From Saccharomonospora piscinae (GTDB taxonomy: Bacteria > Actinomycetota > Actinomycetes > Mycobacteriales > Pseudonocardiaceae): a stretch of DNA of 64,000 nt. The translations under genes were made by a program, and so were the position numbers. Below the pieces are notes generated by a model. It searched no databases and had not been told where the DNA came from. It saw only the letters and a list, made by a program, of their open reading frames with translations. Positions 31,657-40,893 of this stretch are shown in pieces (the stretch's first letter is position 1; each line of letters opens with the position of its first letter). The DNA lies in the NCBI RefSeq assembly GCF_005862235.1, contig NZ_VCEK01000002.1, forward strand, positions 706,534 to 770,533. Reading direction: 5' to 3'.

Positions 31657-32702
31657 CCGTGCCGCACGGGCATCCCCTGCCGCCGTTGTCCTGCCTTCCG
31701 TGGCCGGTGCCGGAACCCCCGCTCGTTGAGGCGGACTTCCACGACGACATCGACTGGGCCACCTTCTCGCACGAGGAGCTGTACCGGATGGCCACCGACG
31801 GAATCGACCTGGAGGGGGCCACCGAGATCGCCGCGCGGTGGTCGAGGTTGGGTGCCGAACTCGACGAGATCGGCACCGAGCTGAACCGCGCGCTGGAGTG
31901 GTCCGCCGATGCCTGGCAGGGCGAGGCGGCGCAGGAGACGCGGGAGACGATGTCGCGGCTGGTGACCTGGACCCGCGACACGGCCGACGCGAGCACCGAG
32001 GTGTGCGGGTGCGTCACCGAGCAGGCGGAGCTGGCGGCCACCGCCGCGGGCCAGATGCCGCAGCCGGTACCGCCGATGCGGCCGCTCGAACCCGAGCGGG
32101 AGCCGTTCGCCGGTGCGGCGGTGCTCGTCGAGGACCCCGGGCCCGGCAGGCAGGACGTCACGCTCGCGCACCGCAGGGCGGCGGAGGTCATGACCCGCTA
32201 CCAGGAGCAGTCGCGGGCCATCTACCCACGCGTGCCCGCGTTCCCCGATCCCGACCCCGACGAGGTCCGCATCGACAGCGACCCGGACGGCGGTGGTGGT
32301 GGCGGTGGTGGCTCGGACGACTCGACCACGACCAGCGGTGTCCCGGGCGGCGGCGCGGCGACACCACCGGTGGGGGCCGTGCCCGGTTCGGCGGCGGGCG
32401 GGCCTGCGACCGGCGCCGTCCCGGCCGCGGGCGCGCCCGGCGCGTTGCCTCCCGGAAGCACCACCGCCGTGGGCCCGACCACGTCGTCCGCCGCGCAGGC
32501 CGCCCCCGTGAGCAGGCCGGGCGGGGCGGCGGGCCCCGTACCGATGGGCGGAGGCGCCGGTGCCGCCCGGCGTGGCGAGGACGACGCGGAGCACCACCGC
32601 CCCGCCTACCTGCAGGAGGACACCGAGGACCTCTGGACCGACGGTGCTCCGGTGACGCCGCCGGTCATCGGTGAGAACCCGCACCCGGGCGCAAGGCCGT
32701 GA
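31653..32702 (+). CDS. PPE/WXG-like protein with Gly/Pro-rich C-terminus
   Basis: A 349-residue protein: residues 30-140 form a long helical hairpin with the WxG turn AWQGEAA (W88-Q-G90), the hallmark of WXG100/PPE substrates of type VII secretion. After about residue 200 it becomes a Gly/Pro/Ala/Ser-rich region (GGGGGGGGSDD, GGPATGAVPAAG) and ends in an acidic tail. It is coupled by 4-nt overlaps to both neighbours. With EspG downstream, it should be a chaperone-dependent ESX substrate; no EccA-EccE, MycP or EspI is seen in the window. Confidence 0.78.
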   Translation: MTVPHGHPLPPLSCLPWPVPEPPLVEADFHDDIDWATFSHEELYRMATDGIDLEGATEIAARWSRLGAELDEIGTELNRALEWSADAWQGEAAQETRETMSRLVTWTRDTADASTEVCGCVTEQAELAATAAGQMPQPVPPMRPLEPEREPFAGAAVLVEDPGPGRQDVTLAHRRAAEVMTRYQEQSRAIYPRVPAFPDPDPDEVRIDSDPDGGGGGGGGSDDSTTTSGVPGGGAATPPVGAVPGSAAGGPATGAVPAAGAPGALPPGSTTAVGPTTSSAAQAAPVSRPGGAAGPVPMGGGAGAARRGEDDAEHHRPAYLQEDTEDLWTDGAPVTPPVIGENPHPGARP

Positions 32703-33481
32703 GACACGGCGACAGCGGGTGGCTGTCCCTGCACCCCGGCGAGTTCTGCGTGTTGTGGGACCGGCTGGGGCTGGGCGAGCTTCCCGACGCCCTCGGCCTC
32801 GCCCGTGGTGGCCGGACGTCCGCGGCGCGGGCGGCGTTGCGGGACTCGGCCGAGCTGTCCCTGCGGGAACGGGACCTCGGCTCGGTCGACGATCCCGATC
32901 CGGACGTGGTGGCACTGCTGAGGGCGCTGGCCTCCGGCAGGCTCCGGCTCGAACTGGAGGTCGCGGCGGGCGGGGAGGTCTTCCGGGCGCTGGGCACGTC
33001 GGGGCCCGACGGACACGTGACGGCGGGCGCGGGCGAGGGCGAACTTGAGATCAAGCTCGGGCCGGTGTCGGAGTCCTCGCTCGTGGCCACCCTGCTCGCC
33101 CCGGCCGGCGACGTGCGGGCCGGGGTGGGCGCGTCGGGCAACGTGCCCGTCGAGGACTACCGGCGCGCGTGCCGGGCGGGGCAGTACGGCGGAGCCGACG
33201 CCTTCCTCCAGGTGATGCGCGAGGCCGGTGCGCGCCCGCCGGAGGCGAACTCGTTCCTGCGCGCGGTCGGCCGCGCCCACGCCGTGGGCAGGCTGGGCGG
33301 CACCGCCGAAGACGGCACGGACGGCGCGGGACAGCGCCGCGTCCCCGGCGTACTCACCTGGGTGGACACCGCGGACGGCCGCTACGTGCTGCGACAGCGA
33401 GGCGGCTGGGTCACCGTCACTCCCGCCGACGCGGCGAGGCTCGTGGCGATCGCGGAGGACTTCGCGGCAGCGGTGGCCTGA
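32699..33481 (+). CDS. EspG family ESX secretion-associated chaperone
   Basis: A 260-residue protein with the EspG plan: N-terminal half starting LHPGEFCVLWDRLGLGELPD, a central strand set, and a second half ending in GVLTWVDTADGRYVLRQRGG then VTVTPADAARLVAIAEDF; the late segment with GRYV next to a Trp/Val-rich strand is typical. EspG proteins hold PE-PPE pairs soluble before secretion. GTG start at 32699 overlaps the PPE stop (GTGA). Orphan sets of this kind, away from an ESX locus, are common in Pseudonocardiaceae. Confidence 0.82.
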   Translation: MRHGDSGWLSLHPGEFCVLWDRLGLGELPDALGLARGGRTSAARAALRDSAELSLRERDLGSVDDPDPDVVALLRALASGRLRLELEVAAGGEVFRALGTSGPDGHVTAGAGEGELEIKLGPVSESSLVATLLAPAGDVRAGVGASGNVPVEDYRRACRAGQYGGADAFLQVMREAGARPPEANSFLRAVGRAHAVGRLGGTAEDGTDGAGQRRVPGVLTWVDTADGRYVLRQRGGWVTVTPADAARLVAIAEDFAAAVA

Positions 33482-33566
33482 CCCGCCTTCGACCACAGCG
33501 GCGAAGGACGAAGTGTGTGGCCCGCAACCGGCGAATCGGGGTGTTGGGGTGGCCTAGGCTGCGGCC

Positions 33567-35561
33567 ATGAGTGCTGACAGTGCTGACGGTGCTGATACCG
33601 ACGGTCCGGAGACGCTGTGGCGTCCGACCGCCGAGCAGGTGGAGCGCAGCCGCATCGCCGACTTCCGGCGCTGGCTTCGCGACGAGCGCGGCGTGGCGGT
33701 CGCCGACTACGACGAGCTGTGGTCGTTCTCGGTGGAGTCGATGCCCGAGTTCTGGGGCGCGGTGGCCGACTACTTCCCGGTGCGGTGGCACACGCCGCCC
33801 GCCGAGGTGCTGGCCGACGACGCGATGCCGGGCGCGCGCTGGTTTCCCGGCGGGACACTGAACTACGCCGAGCACGCCCTGCGCCCCACGGCGGCAGCGG
33901 CGAAGGGCGACGACGATCCGGCGGTGGTCTTCGAACGCGAGGACGGCGCGGGGCGCACGATGACCTACGGCCGGTTGCGTGCCGAGGTGGGCGCGGCCAG
34001 GGCGGCGCTGCGCGAGCTGGGCGTGGGCAAGGGCGACCGGGTGGTGGCGCTCGCGCCGAACTGCCCGCAGACCCTCGTCGCGTTCCTCGCCGCGGCCAGC
34101 CTGGGCGCGGTGTGGTCGTCGTGCTCGCCGGACTTCGGGGTTCGCGCGGTGGCGGACCGGTTCACCCAGATCGAGCCGACCGTGTTCCTCGCGGTCAACG
34201 GCTACGTCTACAACGGGCGCTCGTTCGACGTGCGCCCGACGATCGAGCAGCTGCGTTCGCAGTTGCCGAGTCTCGCGGCCACCGTCGTGGTGGACTACGA
34301 GGGTGGTGGCCGGGTGCCGGGCACCCTCGACTGGGACACCCTGCTGGCCCAGCACGAGGGGGCCGAACCGGAGTTCGAGCCGGTGGAGTTCGACCACCCG
34401 CTGTGGGTGCTGTACTCGTCGGGCACCACGGGACTGCCGAAGGGCATCGTGCAGGGCCACGGCGGGATCACCGTGGAACACCTGAAGGTGCTGGCGCTGC
34501 ACTGCGACCTCGGGCCGGGCGAGCGGTTCTTCTGGTTCACCACCACGGGCTGGATGATGTGGAACTTCCTCGTCTCCGGCCTGCTCGTGGGCAGCACCGT
34601 GGTGCTCTACGACGGCAGCCCGGGCCACCCGGACCTGCGGACGCTGTGGCGGTTGGCCGAGCGGCACCGGGTGACGTACTTCGGCACGTCGGCGCCCTAC
34701 GTGCAGAGCTGCCTCAAGGAGCGCCTGCGACCGGCGGACGAGTTCGACCTGTCCGCGCTGCGCGCACTGGGCTCGACGGGTGCGCCGCTCAGCGTCGAAG
34801 GGTTCCGTTGGATCGCCGACGCCGTGGGTAGCGACGTGCAGATCTGTTCCGTGTCGGGCGGCACCGACCTGTGCACGGCCTTCATCGGCGCCGCCGCCGA
34901 CGTCCCGGTGTGGCTGGGGGAGCTGTCGTGCCGCTCGCTGGGGGCCGCCGTCGCGGCCTACGACGACGAGGGCCGGGAGGTGACCGACCAGGTCGGTGAG
35001 CTGGTGATCACCAAGCCGATGCCGTCGATGCCGGTGTTCTTCTGGAACGACCCGGACGGCACCCGGCTGCGGGAGGCGTACTTCGAGGACTTCCCCGGCG
35101 TGTGGCGGCACGGCGACTGGATCAAGATCACTGGGCGGGGCTCGGCGATCATCTACGGTCGCAGCGACTCGACGTTGAACCGGGGCGGCGTGCGCATGGG
35201 CACGGCCGAGTTCTACCGCGTGGTGGAGGGCTTCGACGAGGTCAACGACTCCCTGGTGATCGACACCTCGGCCGGCGAGGAGGGGGAACTGCTGTGCTTC
35301 CTCGTGCTGGCCGAGGGCGCGTCGCTGACGGAGCTGGAGCCCGCCCTGCGCGGCGAACTGCGCAAGGCGCTCTCACCCCGGCACGTGCCCGACCGGTTCG
35401 TGCCCGTCGACGCCGTGCCCAGGACCCTCAACGGCAAAAAGTGCGAGGTGCCGGTAAAGAAGATCCTCAAGGGCGCCGACCCCGACCGGGCGGTCAGCCG
35501 CGACGCGCTCGCCAACCCGGAGTCGCTGCGCCCCTTCGTGGCCTACGTGGGCGGCGAATGA
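33567..35561 (+). CDS. Acetoacetyl-CoA synthetase
   Basis: A 664-residue ANL-family ligase that activates acetoacetate with ATP and CoA. VESMPEFWGAVADYF and ARWFPGGTLNYAEHAL are the N-terminal marks of AacS. The ATP loop is YSSGTTGLPKGIVQGHGG; the A5/A7 region shows STLNRGGVRMGTAEFYRVV; the catalytic lysine near the end lies in TLNGKKCEVPVKKIL. Length fits the family. ATG at 33567. Its role would be ketone-body or poly-hydroxybutyrate related carbon use; it seems to be transcribed alone. Confidence 0.93.
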   Translation: MSADSADGADTDGPETLWRPTAEQVERSRIADFRRWLRDERGVAVADYDELWSFSVESMPEFWGAVADYFPVRWHTPPAEVLADDAMPGARWFPGGTLNYAEHALRPTAAAAKGDDDPAVVFEREDGAGRTMTYGRLRAEVGAARAALRELGVGKGDRVVALAPNCPQTLVAFLAAASLGAVWSSCSPDFGVRAVADRFTQIEPTVFLAVNGYVYNGRSFDVRPTIEQLRSQLPSLAATVVVDYEGGGRVPGTLDWDTLLAQHEGAEPEFEPVEFDHPLWVLYSSGTTGLPKGIVQGHGGITVEHLKVLALHCDLGPGERFFWFTTTGWMMWNFLVSGLLVGSTVVLYDGSPGHPDLRTLWRLAERHRVTYFGTSAPYVQSCLKERLRPADEFDLSALRALGSTGAPLSVEGFRWIADAVGSDVQICSVSGGTDLCTAFIGAAADVPVWLGELSCRSLGAAVAAYDDEGREVTDQVGELVITKPMPSMPVFFWNDPDGTRLREAYFEDFPGVWRHGDWIKITGRGSAIIYGRSDSTLNRGGVRMGTAEFYRVVEGFDEVNDSLVIDTSAGEEGELLCFLVLAEGASLTELEPALRGELRKALSPRHVPDRFVPVDAVPRTLNGKKCEVPVKKILKGADPDRAVSRDALANPESLRPFVAYVGGE

Positions 35562-35642
35562 GCAGGTCACCCGACTGATGGGGGGTGGGTGAACCGGCCC
35601 CGGCGGGGGTGTGTAACCTTTGTAGGCAGTGGTCGCGACCTG

Positions 35643-35731
35643 GGAGGCTTCGCCTAGTCTGGTCTATGGCGCCGCACTGCTAATGCGGTTGGGGGTAACC
35701 CCCCTCCCGGGTTCAAATCCCGGAGCCTCCG
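35643..35731 (+). tRNA. tRNA-Ser (anticodon GCU)
   Basis: 89 nt with acceptor stem GGAGGCT/AGCCTCC, long variable arm with the hairpin GGGGGTAACCCCC, T-arm CCGGGTTCAAATCCCGG, and anticodon loop CTGCTAA giving GCT (reads AGC/AGU). Confidence 0.96.
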
Positions 35732-35789
35732 CCGGGGCTCGGCCCAGCCGAGCACCACCCGACTCCGGTCGGATACAATTGAACACGTT

Positions 35790-35862
35790 GCGCCCGTAGC
35801 TCAACGGATAGAGCATCTGACTACGGATCAGAAGGTTTGGGGTTCGAATCCCTACGGGCGCG
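35790..35862 (+). tRNA. tRNA-Arg (anticodon ACG), integration target
   Basis: 73 nt with acceptor GCGCCCG/CGGGCGC, D-arm, anticodon loop CTACGGA (ACG), T-arm ending GTTCGAATCCC. Its 3' part, from position 35819, is repeated at 63560-63604. The gene stays complete because the integrated element supplies the same 3' sequence. Confidence 0.97.
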
Positions 35863-35863
35863 C
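35819..35863. repeat. attL: 45-bp core repeat of the integrated element
   Basis: The 45 bp from the anticodon stem to just after the tRNA-Arg 3' end are identical to 63560-63604 in direct orientation. The integrase gene lies 108 bp inside this end. Confidence 0.93.
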
Positions 35864-35876
35864 ATAGTAAGACCAG

Positions 35877-35920
35877 GTCAAGGCCTTGTTCTCAGCAATG
35901 AGACGAGGCCTTGACTGCTT
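35877..35920 (+). terminator. Element-borne terminator after the tRNA-Arg gene
   Basis: Ten-bp arms GTCAAGGCCT/AGGCCTTGAC with an extra inner stem TCTCA/TGAGA, followed by TGCTTTT. It stands 14 bp after the regenerated tRNA and would replace the native terminator displaced to 63608. Confidence 0.7.
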
Positions 35921-35970
35921 TTCGGCGGCCGATCGTCTCACAGCTTCTCACGTACGTTCGTACTGCTTGT

Positions 35971-37203
35971 TCAGGTGTTCTTGTAGATCTTGCCGAGTGC
36001 GTCGGTTCCGGTCTGGAGATCCTCCTCGGTGGCGTGTACGTAAGTCGAGTACGTAAACGCGGTGTCGTAGTGCCCGGCCCACCTGCTGACGATGGAGATC
36101 GGCACCCCGGCCTTCTCCATCAGGCTCAGCGCCGTGTGGCGGCCCTCGTGCAGCACGATCCGCTTGACTCCCGCTCGGTTGGCGAGCCGACCGAACTCGT
36201 CGGAGTACCACTCGGGGTGAACTGGCTCACCCAGTTCGTCGACCACGACGTAGCCGCTGTCGATGTACGCCTTTCCCGCCGCGAGCTTTTCGGCGTTCTG
36301 AGTGACCTTAAGCTGGTGCAGCGCCGATGCGGCCGTGGCATCGAGAGGCAGCGTCCGGAAGCCATTGCGTGACTTGGGCGGCACGACCTGGGTCGTGCCC
36401 TCGACAAGCACTCGGGCCTGCTGCACGCGGATCGTCGCGGGCTTGTATGTCGACCCCGCCCCGTAGCAGTCACCGCACCATGGCTTCTTGTGTCCCCGGC
36501 ATGGCTCTGCGAAGGAACCGAAGTCGATGTCCTCCTGCCAGCGGAGTCCGAGGACTTCGCCTCTCCGCAGCCCGTAGAGGGACAGGCGCCATCCGGCGTG
36601 GAGCCGGTCGGTCTTGGCTTTGTCGAGGAACTTCCGTACCTCTTCGGCCGACCACGTGCTCCGAGGAGTCGGAGCGTACTTCGGCGGCTTGACGAGCTTG
36701 GCCACGTTACGGGGGAGTAGCCCTTCCAGGGCCGCCATCTCGAACGCCGCCGTCAGCCGCCCGAGGGTCAGCCGCACGCTTCGGGGACCGAGTCCGGTAC
36801 CGGGCTTGCCTCCGCGACGGCGGCCGGACGTCTCCATCCACGTGACCATCCGCTCGATGTCGGCCTTGCCGACCTTCTGGATCGGCATAGAGCCGAGCCG
36901 CTCGTGGACTGGCTGTAGTGCGTCCTGGTAGCTCCGCTTGCTGGAGTCCCGCAGGTCCCGTGCCGCCCCTTCCAGCCAGCCGTCCAGGTACTCGGACACC
37001 GTGATGTTCGTGGGGCGGATGTAGGTGCCCTCGTTCAGCTGGTGCCGGATCTTGTCGTACTCGGCGCGTGCCTCGCGTTTGGTGCCGAAGGTGAACGTCT
37101 TCTGCTGGCGGCGTCCGGTTTCCGGGTCGCGACCGATGTCGACGACGAACCGATAGCGGACGGTCCCGTCCTTGAGTGTGATCTTCTTGATCGGGTCTGC
37201 CAT
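35971..37203 (-). CDS. int: Tyrosine recombinase (integrase) of the element
   Basis: A 410-residue phage-type integrase. An N-terminal AP2-like arm-binding domain (KDGTVRYRFVVDIGRDPETG) is followed by a SAM-like core-binding domain (about 68-170) and a catalytic domain with Arg213 (GLRRGE), His352-xx-Arg355 (LHEGRH), His378 (WAGH) and nucleophile Tyr388 (TYSTYVHA). A Cys-containing insert (CRGHKKPWCGDC, 235-246) is usual in actinobacterial integrases of this type. The ATG at 37203 follows AAGGAG. It points toward attL, and the partner HTH gene lies 13 bp upstream on the same strand. Confidence 0.95.
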   Translation of the reverse strand: MADPIKKITLKDGTVRYRFVVDIGRDPETGRRQQKTFTFGTKREARAEYDKIRHQLNEGTYIRPTNITVSEYLDGWLEGAARDLRDSSKRSYQDALQPVHERLGSMPIQKVGKADIERMVTWMETSGRRRGGKPGTGLGPRSVRLTLGRLTAAFEMAALEGLLPRNVAKLVKPPKYAPTPRSTWSAEEVRKFLDKAKTDRLHAGWRLSLYGLRRGEVLGLRWQEDIDFGSFAEPCRGHKKPWCGDCYGAGSTYKPATIRVQQARVLVEGTTQVVPPKSRNGFRTLPLDATAASALHQLKVTQNAEKLAAGKAYIDSGYVVVDELGEPVHPEWYSDEFGRLANRAGVKRIVLHEGRHTALSLMEKAGVPISIVSRWAGHYDTAFTYSTYVHATEEDLQTGTDALGKIYKNT

Positions 37204-37216
37204 TCGTTGCTGCTCC

Positions 37217-37783
37217 TTATCCTTCCTGCTGCGGGTCCGGTGCGGGCAGTAGTCCCAGTTCGCGTGCACGGCGCACGTACCGGGACGCCTGTGCGCGGGA
37301 GCGATTCATGGTGTGGGCGACGGCCATCGTCGGCGCTCTGCTGCCTGTCGCTACCGCCTCGAGGTAGATGCGCGCCGCCAGTTCGGCCTCCTGATCGACC
37401 TTCCGGCGGTGCCGGGGTTGGTCGGTCGGTTCCCTTGGCACGGCGGCTTCCGCGAGCGCTCTGCTCAGTAACTGGTCCACGAGTACGCGCCGCAACACAG
37501 ATGTGGTGATCGGTTCTTTGACGTTCGCGCGAATGGCCAGATCGACGACGACCGGCCGTAGGTCAGCGCCGACGAACACCTCGATCGTGACACTCGCCTG
37601 TGGCTGCTCCAACGCGAACGAAGCGATGAAGCGCGTCGGTACGGCAGTGTCTGGACCAGTGGGCAGATAGCCGGTCGGACTCAGTGGCTCTATGGAGACC
37701 CAGGCGATGCTGAAGTTCTTCGGCTGGCGCGGCATGCCGGGACGATACGGCCGGTGACTTTCTCGGACCAAAGCGCGAGACAC
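37217..37783 (-). CDS. HTH-containing element protein upstream of int
   Basis: A 188-residue protein of unknown family, recurrent in type on actinobacterial integrative elements. Residues 20-100 are beta-rich with EPQASVTIEVFVGADLRPVV; the last 60 residues look like a helix-turn-helix: AARIYLEAVATGSRAPTMAV then MNRSRAQASRYVRRARELGL. GTG at 37783 follows GGGAGG with a good spacer; a start at ATG 37735 is also possible. Being just upstream of int and divergent from xis, it may regulate excision. That role is inferred. Confidence 0.65.
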   Translation of the reverse strand: MSRALVRESHRPYRPGMPRQPKNFSIAWVSIEPLSPTGYLPTGPDTAVPTRFIASFALEQPQASVTIEVFVGADLRPVVVDLAIRANVKEPITTSVLRRVLVDQLLSRALAEAAVPREPTDQPRHRRKVDQEAELAARIYLEAVATGSRAPTMAVAHTMNRSRAQASRYVRRARELGLLPAPDPQQEG

Positions 37784-37881
37784 CCTGGACACCTCCCCTC
37801 GTGCATGGATGACACGGCAATGTCATTGACTGTATCGTAGTTGGATGCCTGTTGGGGGACGAGGCGAGTACAGGGGGAACC

Positions 37882-38106
37882 GTGGAGACCAGAATTCAGG
37901 GAGCATCCAGCGCGCCAACACTGGCGGAGATCAAAGAAAACTGGCCGGCCAGCGTGGACGTGGCCAAGGCGGCGACCGCGTTCGGGATCTCCCGAAGCCA
38001 CGCTTACGAGCTGGTGGCGAGGGGCGAGTTTCCCGCAAGGGTCATCAAGGTCGGTGGCCGATATCGAGTGATCACCGCATCGGTGATCGGTGTTCTCTCG
38101 GCATAG
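37882..38106 (+). CDS. Excisionase-like MerR/HTH_17 DNA-binding protein
   Basis: A 74-residue protein with the excisionase helix-turn-helix: VDVAKAATAFGISRSHAYEL followed by VARGEFPARVIKVGGRYRVI, where the last part is the wing of HTH_17 proteins. The GTG at 37882 lies after AGGGGGAACC; an upstream TTG at 37852 has a weaker case. It is divergent from the HTH-int pair. In the gap, TGACA-cggcaa-TGTCA (37810-37825) could be an operator. Confidence 0.83.
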   Translation: METRIQGASSAPTLAEIKENWPASVDVAKAATAFGISRSHAYELVARGEFPARVIKVGGRYRVITASVIGVLSA

Positions 38107-38266
38107 CGATGAAGCGGAGCAGGCGCGGGGCACGTTGGCGGCCAGCGTGCCTGGTCACGCAAGATGGCGCTTGGCTTTCAAAGGGTCCCACACGCTCACC
38201 GACTATCACCGGCAGCGTTCAGCCGGTACACGGGGCGGACAACTCGTGGACTACCAGTGCATGCGG

Positions 38267-39841
38267 TCAAAGACCATAGAGCTTCAGACCAACATGGTCG
38301 ACGATGAAGCGCTCGCCATCGGAATCCATGGCAAAGTACACGCGGCCGACCTCATTCGGCGACGTGTGGTCTCCAAGCTTGAGGTGTGGCAGGCGGCTGT
38401 ACTCCTTCCCATCCAAGGTGAAGGTGTCCAGCCCGTTCTTGCTCATGTACTTGTCCGTTGACGCGAGCGTCAACTCCCACTCCTGTTTGAACCAGTCATC
38501 CGGATGCATGCCCAGTTGGCATCCGAGGCGGCTATAGTCGATGGCGGCTCTTGTCAACGTGATCAAGGCATCTCGCATGGCGTCGATCCGTGGATAGGCG
38601 TCGCGCTTCCATGCCTGGCGTGCTTCGCGCGTGAAGACGATCGCACCCTGAGATTGCTTCTCAAGGAAGGATGCCAGTTCGGTCAGGTCAGCAGGATCGA
38701 GCGCCGGGGCCTCGGCCCAGTCCGTGTCCCGCACTCCGGCGGCCTGTCGGGCGCGTTCAGCTTCCTGCCGCCAGTACGCCGCTTGAGCTGCTTGTGCCTT
38801 GTAACTGTCGCGCTCCTCTTCGACCTGTCTGAACCAGGATTCGTACTGTTCGACTTCGCTCTTGAGCTCCGCGATCGCGCGCGCTTGAGCGTCCACCTCG
38901 CGTGACAAGTCGCCCTGCGCCTTCGCAGCGGCGAGGTCGGCGGCGATCTGCTCGTTCCGAGCTGATCGTTGAGCGGCGGCCGCCTTCCGGAGGAGGTGAT
39001 TGACGCCCCGCACCGTGACAGACACCGAACTCAGCATTCGGAGCAGTCGCCCAGCCGCGAATGGCGCCTGGTCCGATGTGAACACAGGATGTCGCAGGAC
39101 AAGGTCCGGCCACACAAGTCGTGCGCCGCCTCGTGGAATGGAGGCATTAATCTCCGCGAGTCGATCTTCGAGAAGGTGCTGTGAACGAACGTCAACTGCA
39201 AGTACAGGGGCAAGGCCGGCAAGCTCACCCGCGGCCCGCCGAGCCAGCTTCTCACCCTCCTCATCGCTCCCATCGACGAGAAGGATGGGTAGGAGGCGTT
39301 TTTCGACTGAGATCGCCTCCCATATGAAGTCGACGTGTTTCGGATTGACCCAGTTGAAGCGACCGTCCACCCGGCTCGGCCCAGCCCAGCACTGAAGGTC
39401 ACGATCGCGGAGCAGCAGGACTAGGAGGTGGGGGCGCCGGAAGAAGTCGATCCCTGCAGGCGCCAGAACACCATCTAGGGATTCCCTCGCGAGCTCAATC
39501 CGTACGGAGGTCCGTTCCTCTTCGGTGAATATCGTGACGATACAGACGAAGTCTGCTCTGCCGCTCTGGGTGATCTCGGTTCTGGTGGTGACAACCAACG
39601 CGGTGACTTCGTTGGTGCCTTCGATCGACCATGACGCCCGGAGATCCGCACGGCCGTCAGAATCGCTAAGCAGCGTGGCTTTCCCACTGCTCTCGAAGGA
39701 CTCACTCAGGAGTCTAGTCGTACGCCCGTAACTCAGCCAATCGACGACATGCTCCAGAACCCGCCCACGTACCTCGGTCGGCCTGATCCCACCTGCGTCC
39801 GATGCGCGAACGCCAAGTTCTACGACGTACAACAGCTCCAT
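38267..39841 (-). CDS. Unrecognised 524-residue coiled-coil protein in the defence island
   Basis: I do not recognise a family. The N-terminal half (1-260) looks like an alpha/beta sensor or nuclease-type fold with several hydrophobic strands (LLPILLVDGSDEEGEKLARR), without clear catalytic motif. Residues about 285-370 form a charged coiled coil (ADLAAAKAQGDLSREVDAQA and on). The C-terminal 70 residues are compact: RLPHLKLGDHTSPNEVGRVY then FIVDHVGLKLYGL, a pattern of a small beta domain that recurs at the ends of some defence-associated toxins. AAGGAA precedes the ATG at 39841. It sits between excisionase and the restriction operon. Confidence 0.6.
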   Translation of the reverse strand: MELLYVVELGVRASDAGGIRPTEVRGRVLEHVVDWLSYGRTTRLLSESFESSGKATLLSDSDGRADLRASWSIEGTNEVTALVVTTRTEITQSGRADFVCIVTIFTEEERTSVRIELARESLDGVLAPAGIDFFRRPHLLVLLLRDRDLQCWAGPSRVDGRFNWVNPKHVDFIWEAISVEKRLLPILLVDGSDEEGEKLARRAAGELAGLAPVLAVDVRSQHLLEDRLAEINASIPRGGARLVWPDLVLRHPVFTSDQAPFAAGRLLRMLSSVSVTVRGVNHLLRKAAAAQRSARNEQIAADLAAAKAQGDLSREVDAQARAIAELKSEVEQYESWFRQVEEERDSYKAQAAQAAYWRQEAERARQAAGVRDTDWAEAPALDPADLTELASFLEKQSQGAIVFTREARQAWKRDAYPRIDAMRDALITLTRAAIDYSRLGCQLGMHPDDWFKQEWELTLASTDKYMSKNGLDTFTLDGKEYSRLPHLKLGDHTSPNEVGRVYFAMDSDGERFIVDHVGLKLYGL

Positions 39842-40176
39842 CTAGATGTTCCTTCCTGCGCCACATGAGTGGACATCAACGACGTGGTCCGGGTAATACT
39901 GTCGTGTTAGCCGACCATCGTGTTAGCCACATGTCGCGAGCAGTTGCGGACCGAGGACCGCAATGGCTGGCAGATCAAGAGACTCGCTCGCACACCGCCG
40001 CTACCGTGGCCTCGGAAATCCGCAGGCCCAGCAGAGCTCACTGCGGTCGATCCGCTACTTGATGATCTCAGCGAATCGCTCGTGGTCATCCACCGGCACG
40101 AGGGTGCACACCGGCTTGGTCAAACCGGTGCATAGTGGAGGGCATCGCCCGCGAGCGTAACTTCATCGGCTACGGG
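39842..40176. other. Intergenic region between the restriction operon and the coiled-coil gene
   Basis: No gene seen. Must hold the promoter of the 524-residue gene. CACCGG/CCGGTG arms at 40111-40132, shortly after the end of the operon, may be its terminator. Confidence 0.35.
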
Positions 40177-40893
40177 TCAGTAGCGCTCAGTCGTATGACC
40201 GAACCACAACCCGATACCCTCCTTGGCCAGATCGACTTTGCGCTCGTCGTAGTCCGGCATGACGCGCGCCAGGAGCTGCCAGAAGCTCGGGCCGTGGTGC
40301 GGTTCTCGGAGGTGTGCGAGCTCGTGTGCGAGAACGTAGTCGACCAAGAGCGGTCGTAGCTGCATGGTGGCCCAGTGGATACGGATGCGTCCAGGGTTCG
40401 TAGCGGAGCCCCATTTGTGTCCAAGATCGGTGACTTCAAGCCGTTTTACGTTGACGCGGAGCCGGGTGGACCACTGCCGGACGTGCGACTGGAGCCAAGC
40501 TGTGCCGCAACGCGCGTACCAGTTGATAATCGCGCGGTCGCCGGCATGGAGACTTGAACGCGGGAGTTCGAGCCGACCACGGTGTAAGCGGACGTCGCCG
40601 GAGGTATCAGCGATCCGGAGACGGTAGCTGCGGCCCAGGTAGAGGAAGCCCTCGCCGTCGACGAGCTCCTTGGTGGCCGGTTCCTGAAGCAGAGCTTCCT
40701 TCTCGGCGAGCTTGCGGTAGATCCATTCGCGCTTGGAGATGAGGAATTCCCTCAGCTCCGTTTGTTCTACGTCCGGTGCCGCCCGGAGGCGCAGGCTGCC
40801 GTCGCGTTCGACCGTCAAGGTAGCGCGGCGTGCGGTGCCGCCGATCTCTACCGGGACGGACATGCCGTCCAGCTCAAGCGTCGGCGCGGTCAC
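40177..40893 (-). CDS. YgjP/SprT-like zinc metallopeptidase coupled to hsdR
   Basis: A 238-residue protein of the DUF45/M48-related family. The zinc site is HELAHLREPHHGPSFWQLLA (HExxH plus a following His, then the conserved SFW). YLGRSYRLRI and LGHKWGSAT are other YgjP signatures. GTG start at 40893 overlaps the hsdR stop (GTGA), so it is the last gene of the hsdM-hsdS-hsdR operon. Such peptidases accompany many type I restriction systems; they may process the restriction complex, but no role is proven. Confidence 0.87.
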   Translation of the reverse strand: MTAPTLELDGMSVPVEIGGTARRATLTVERDGSLRLRAAPDVEQTELREFLISKREWIYRKLAEKEALLQEPATKELVDGEGFLYLGRSYRLRIADTSGDVRLHRGRLELPRSSLHAGDRAIINWYARCGTAWLQSHVRQWSTRLRVNVKRLEVTDLGHKWGSATNPGRIRIHWATMQLRPLLVDYVLAHELAHLREPHHGPSFWQLLARVMPDYDERKVDLAKEGIGLWFGHTTERY

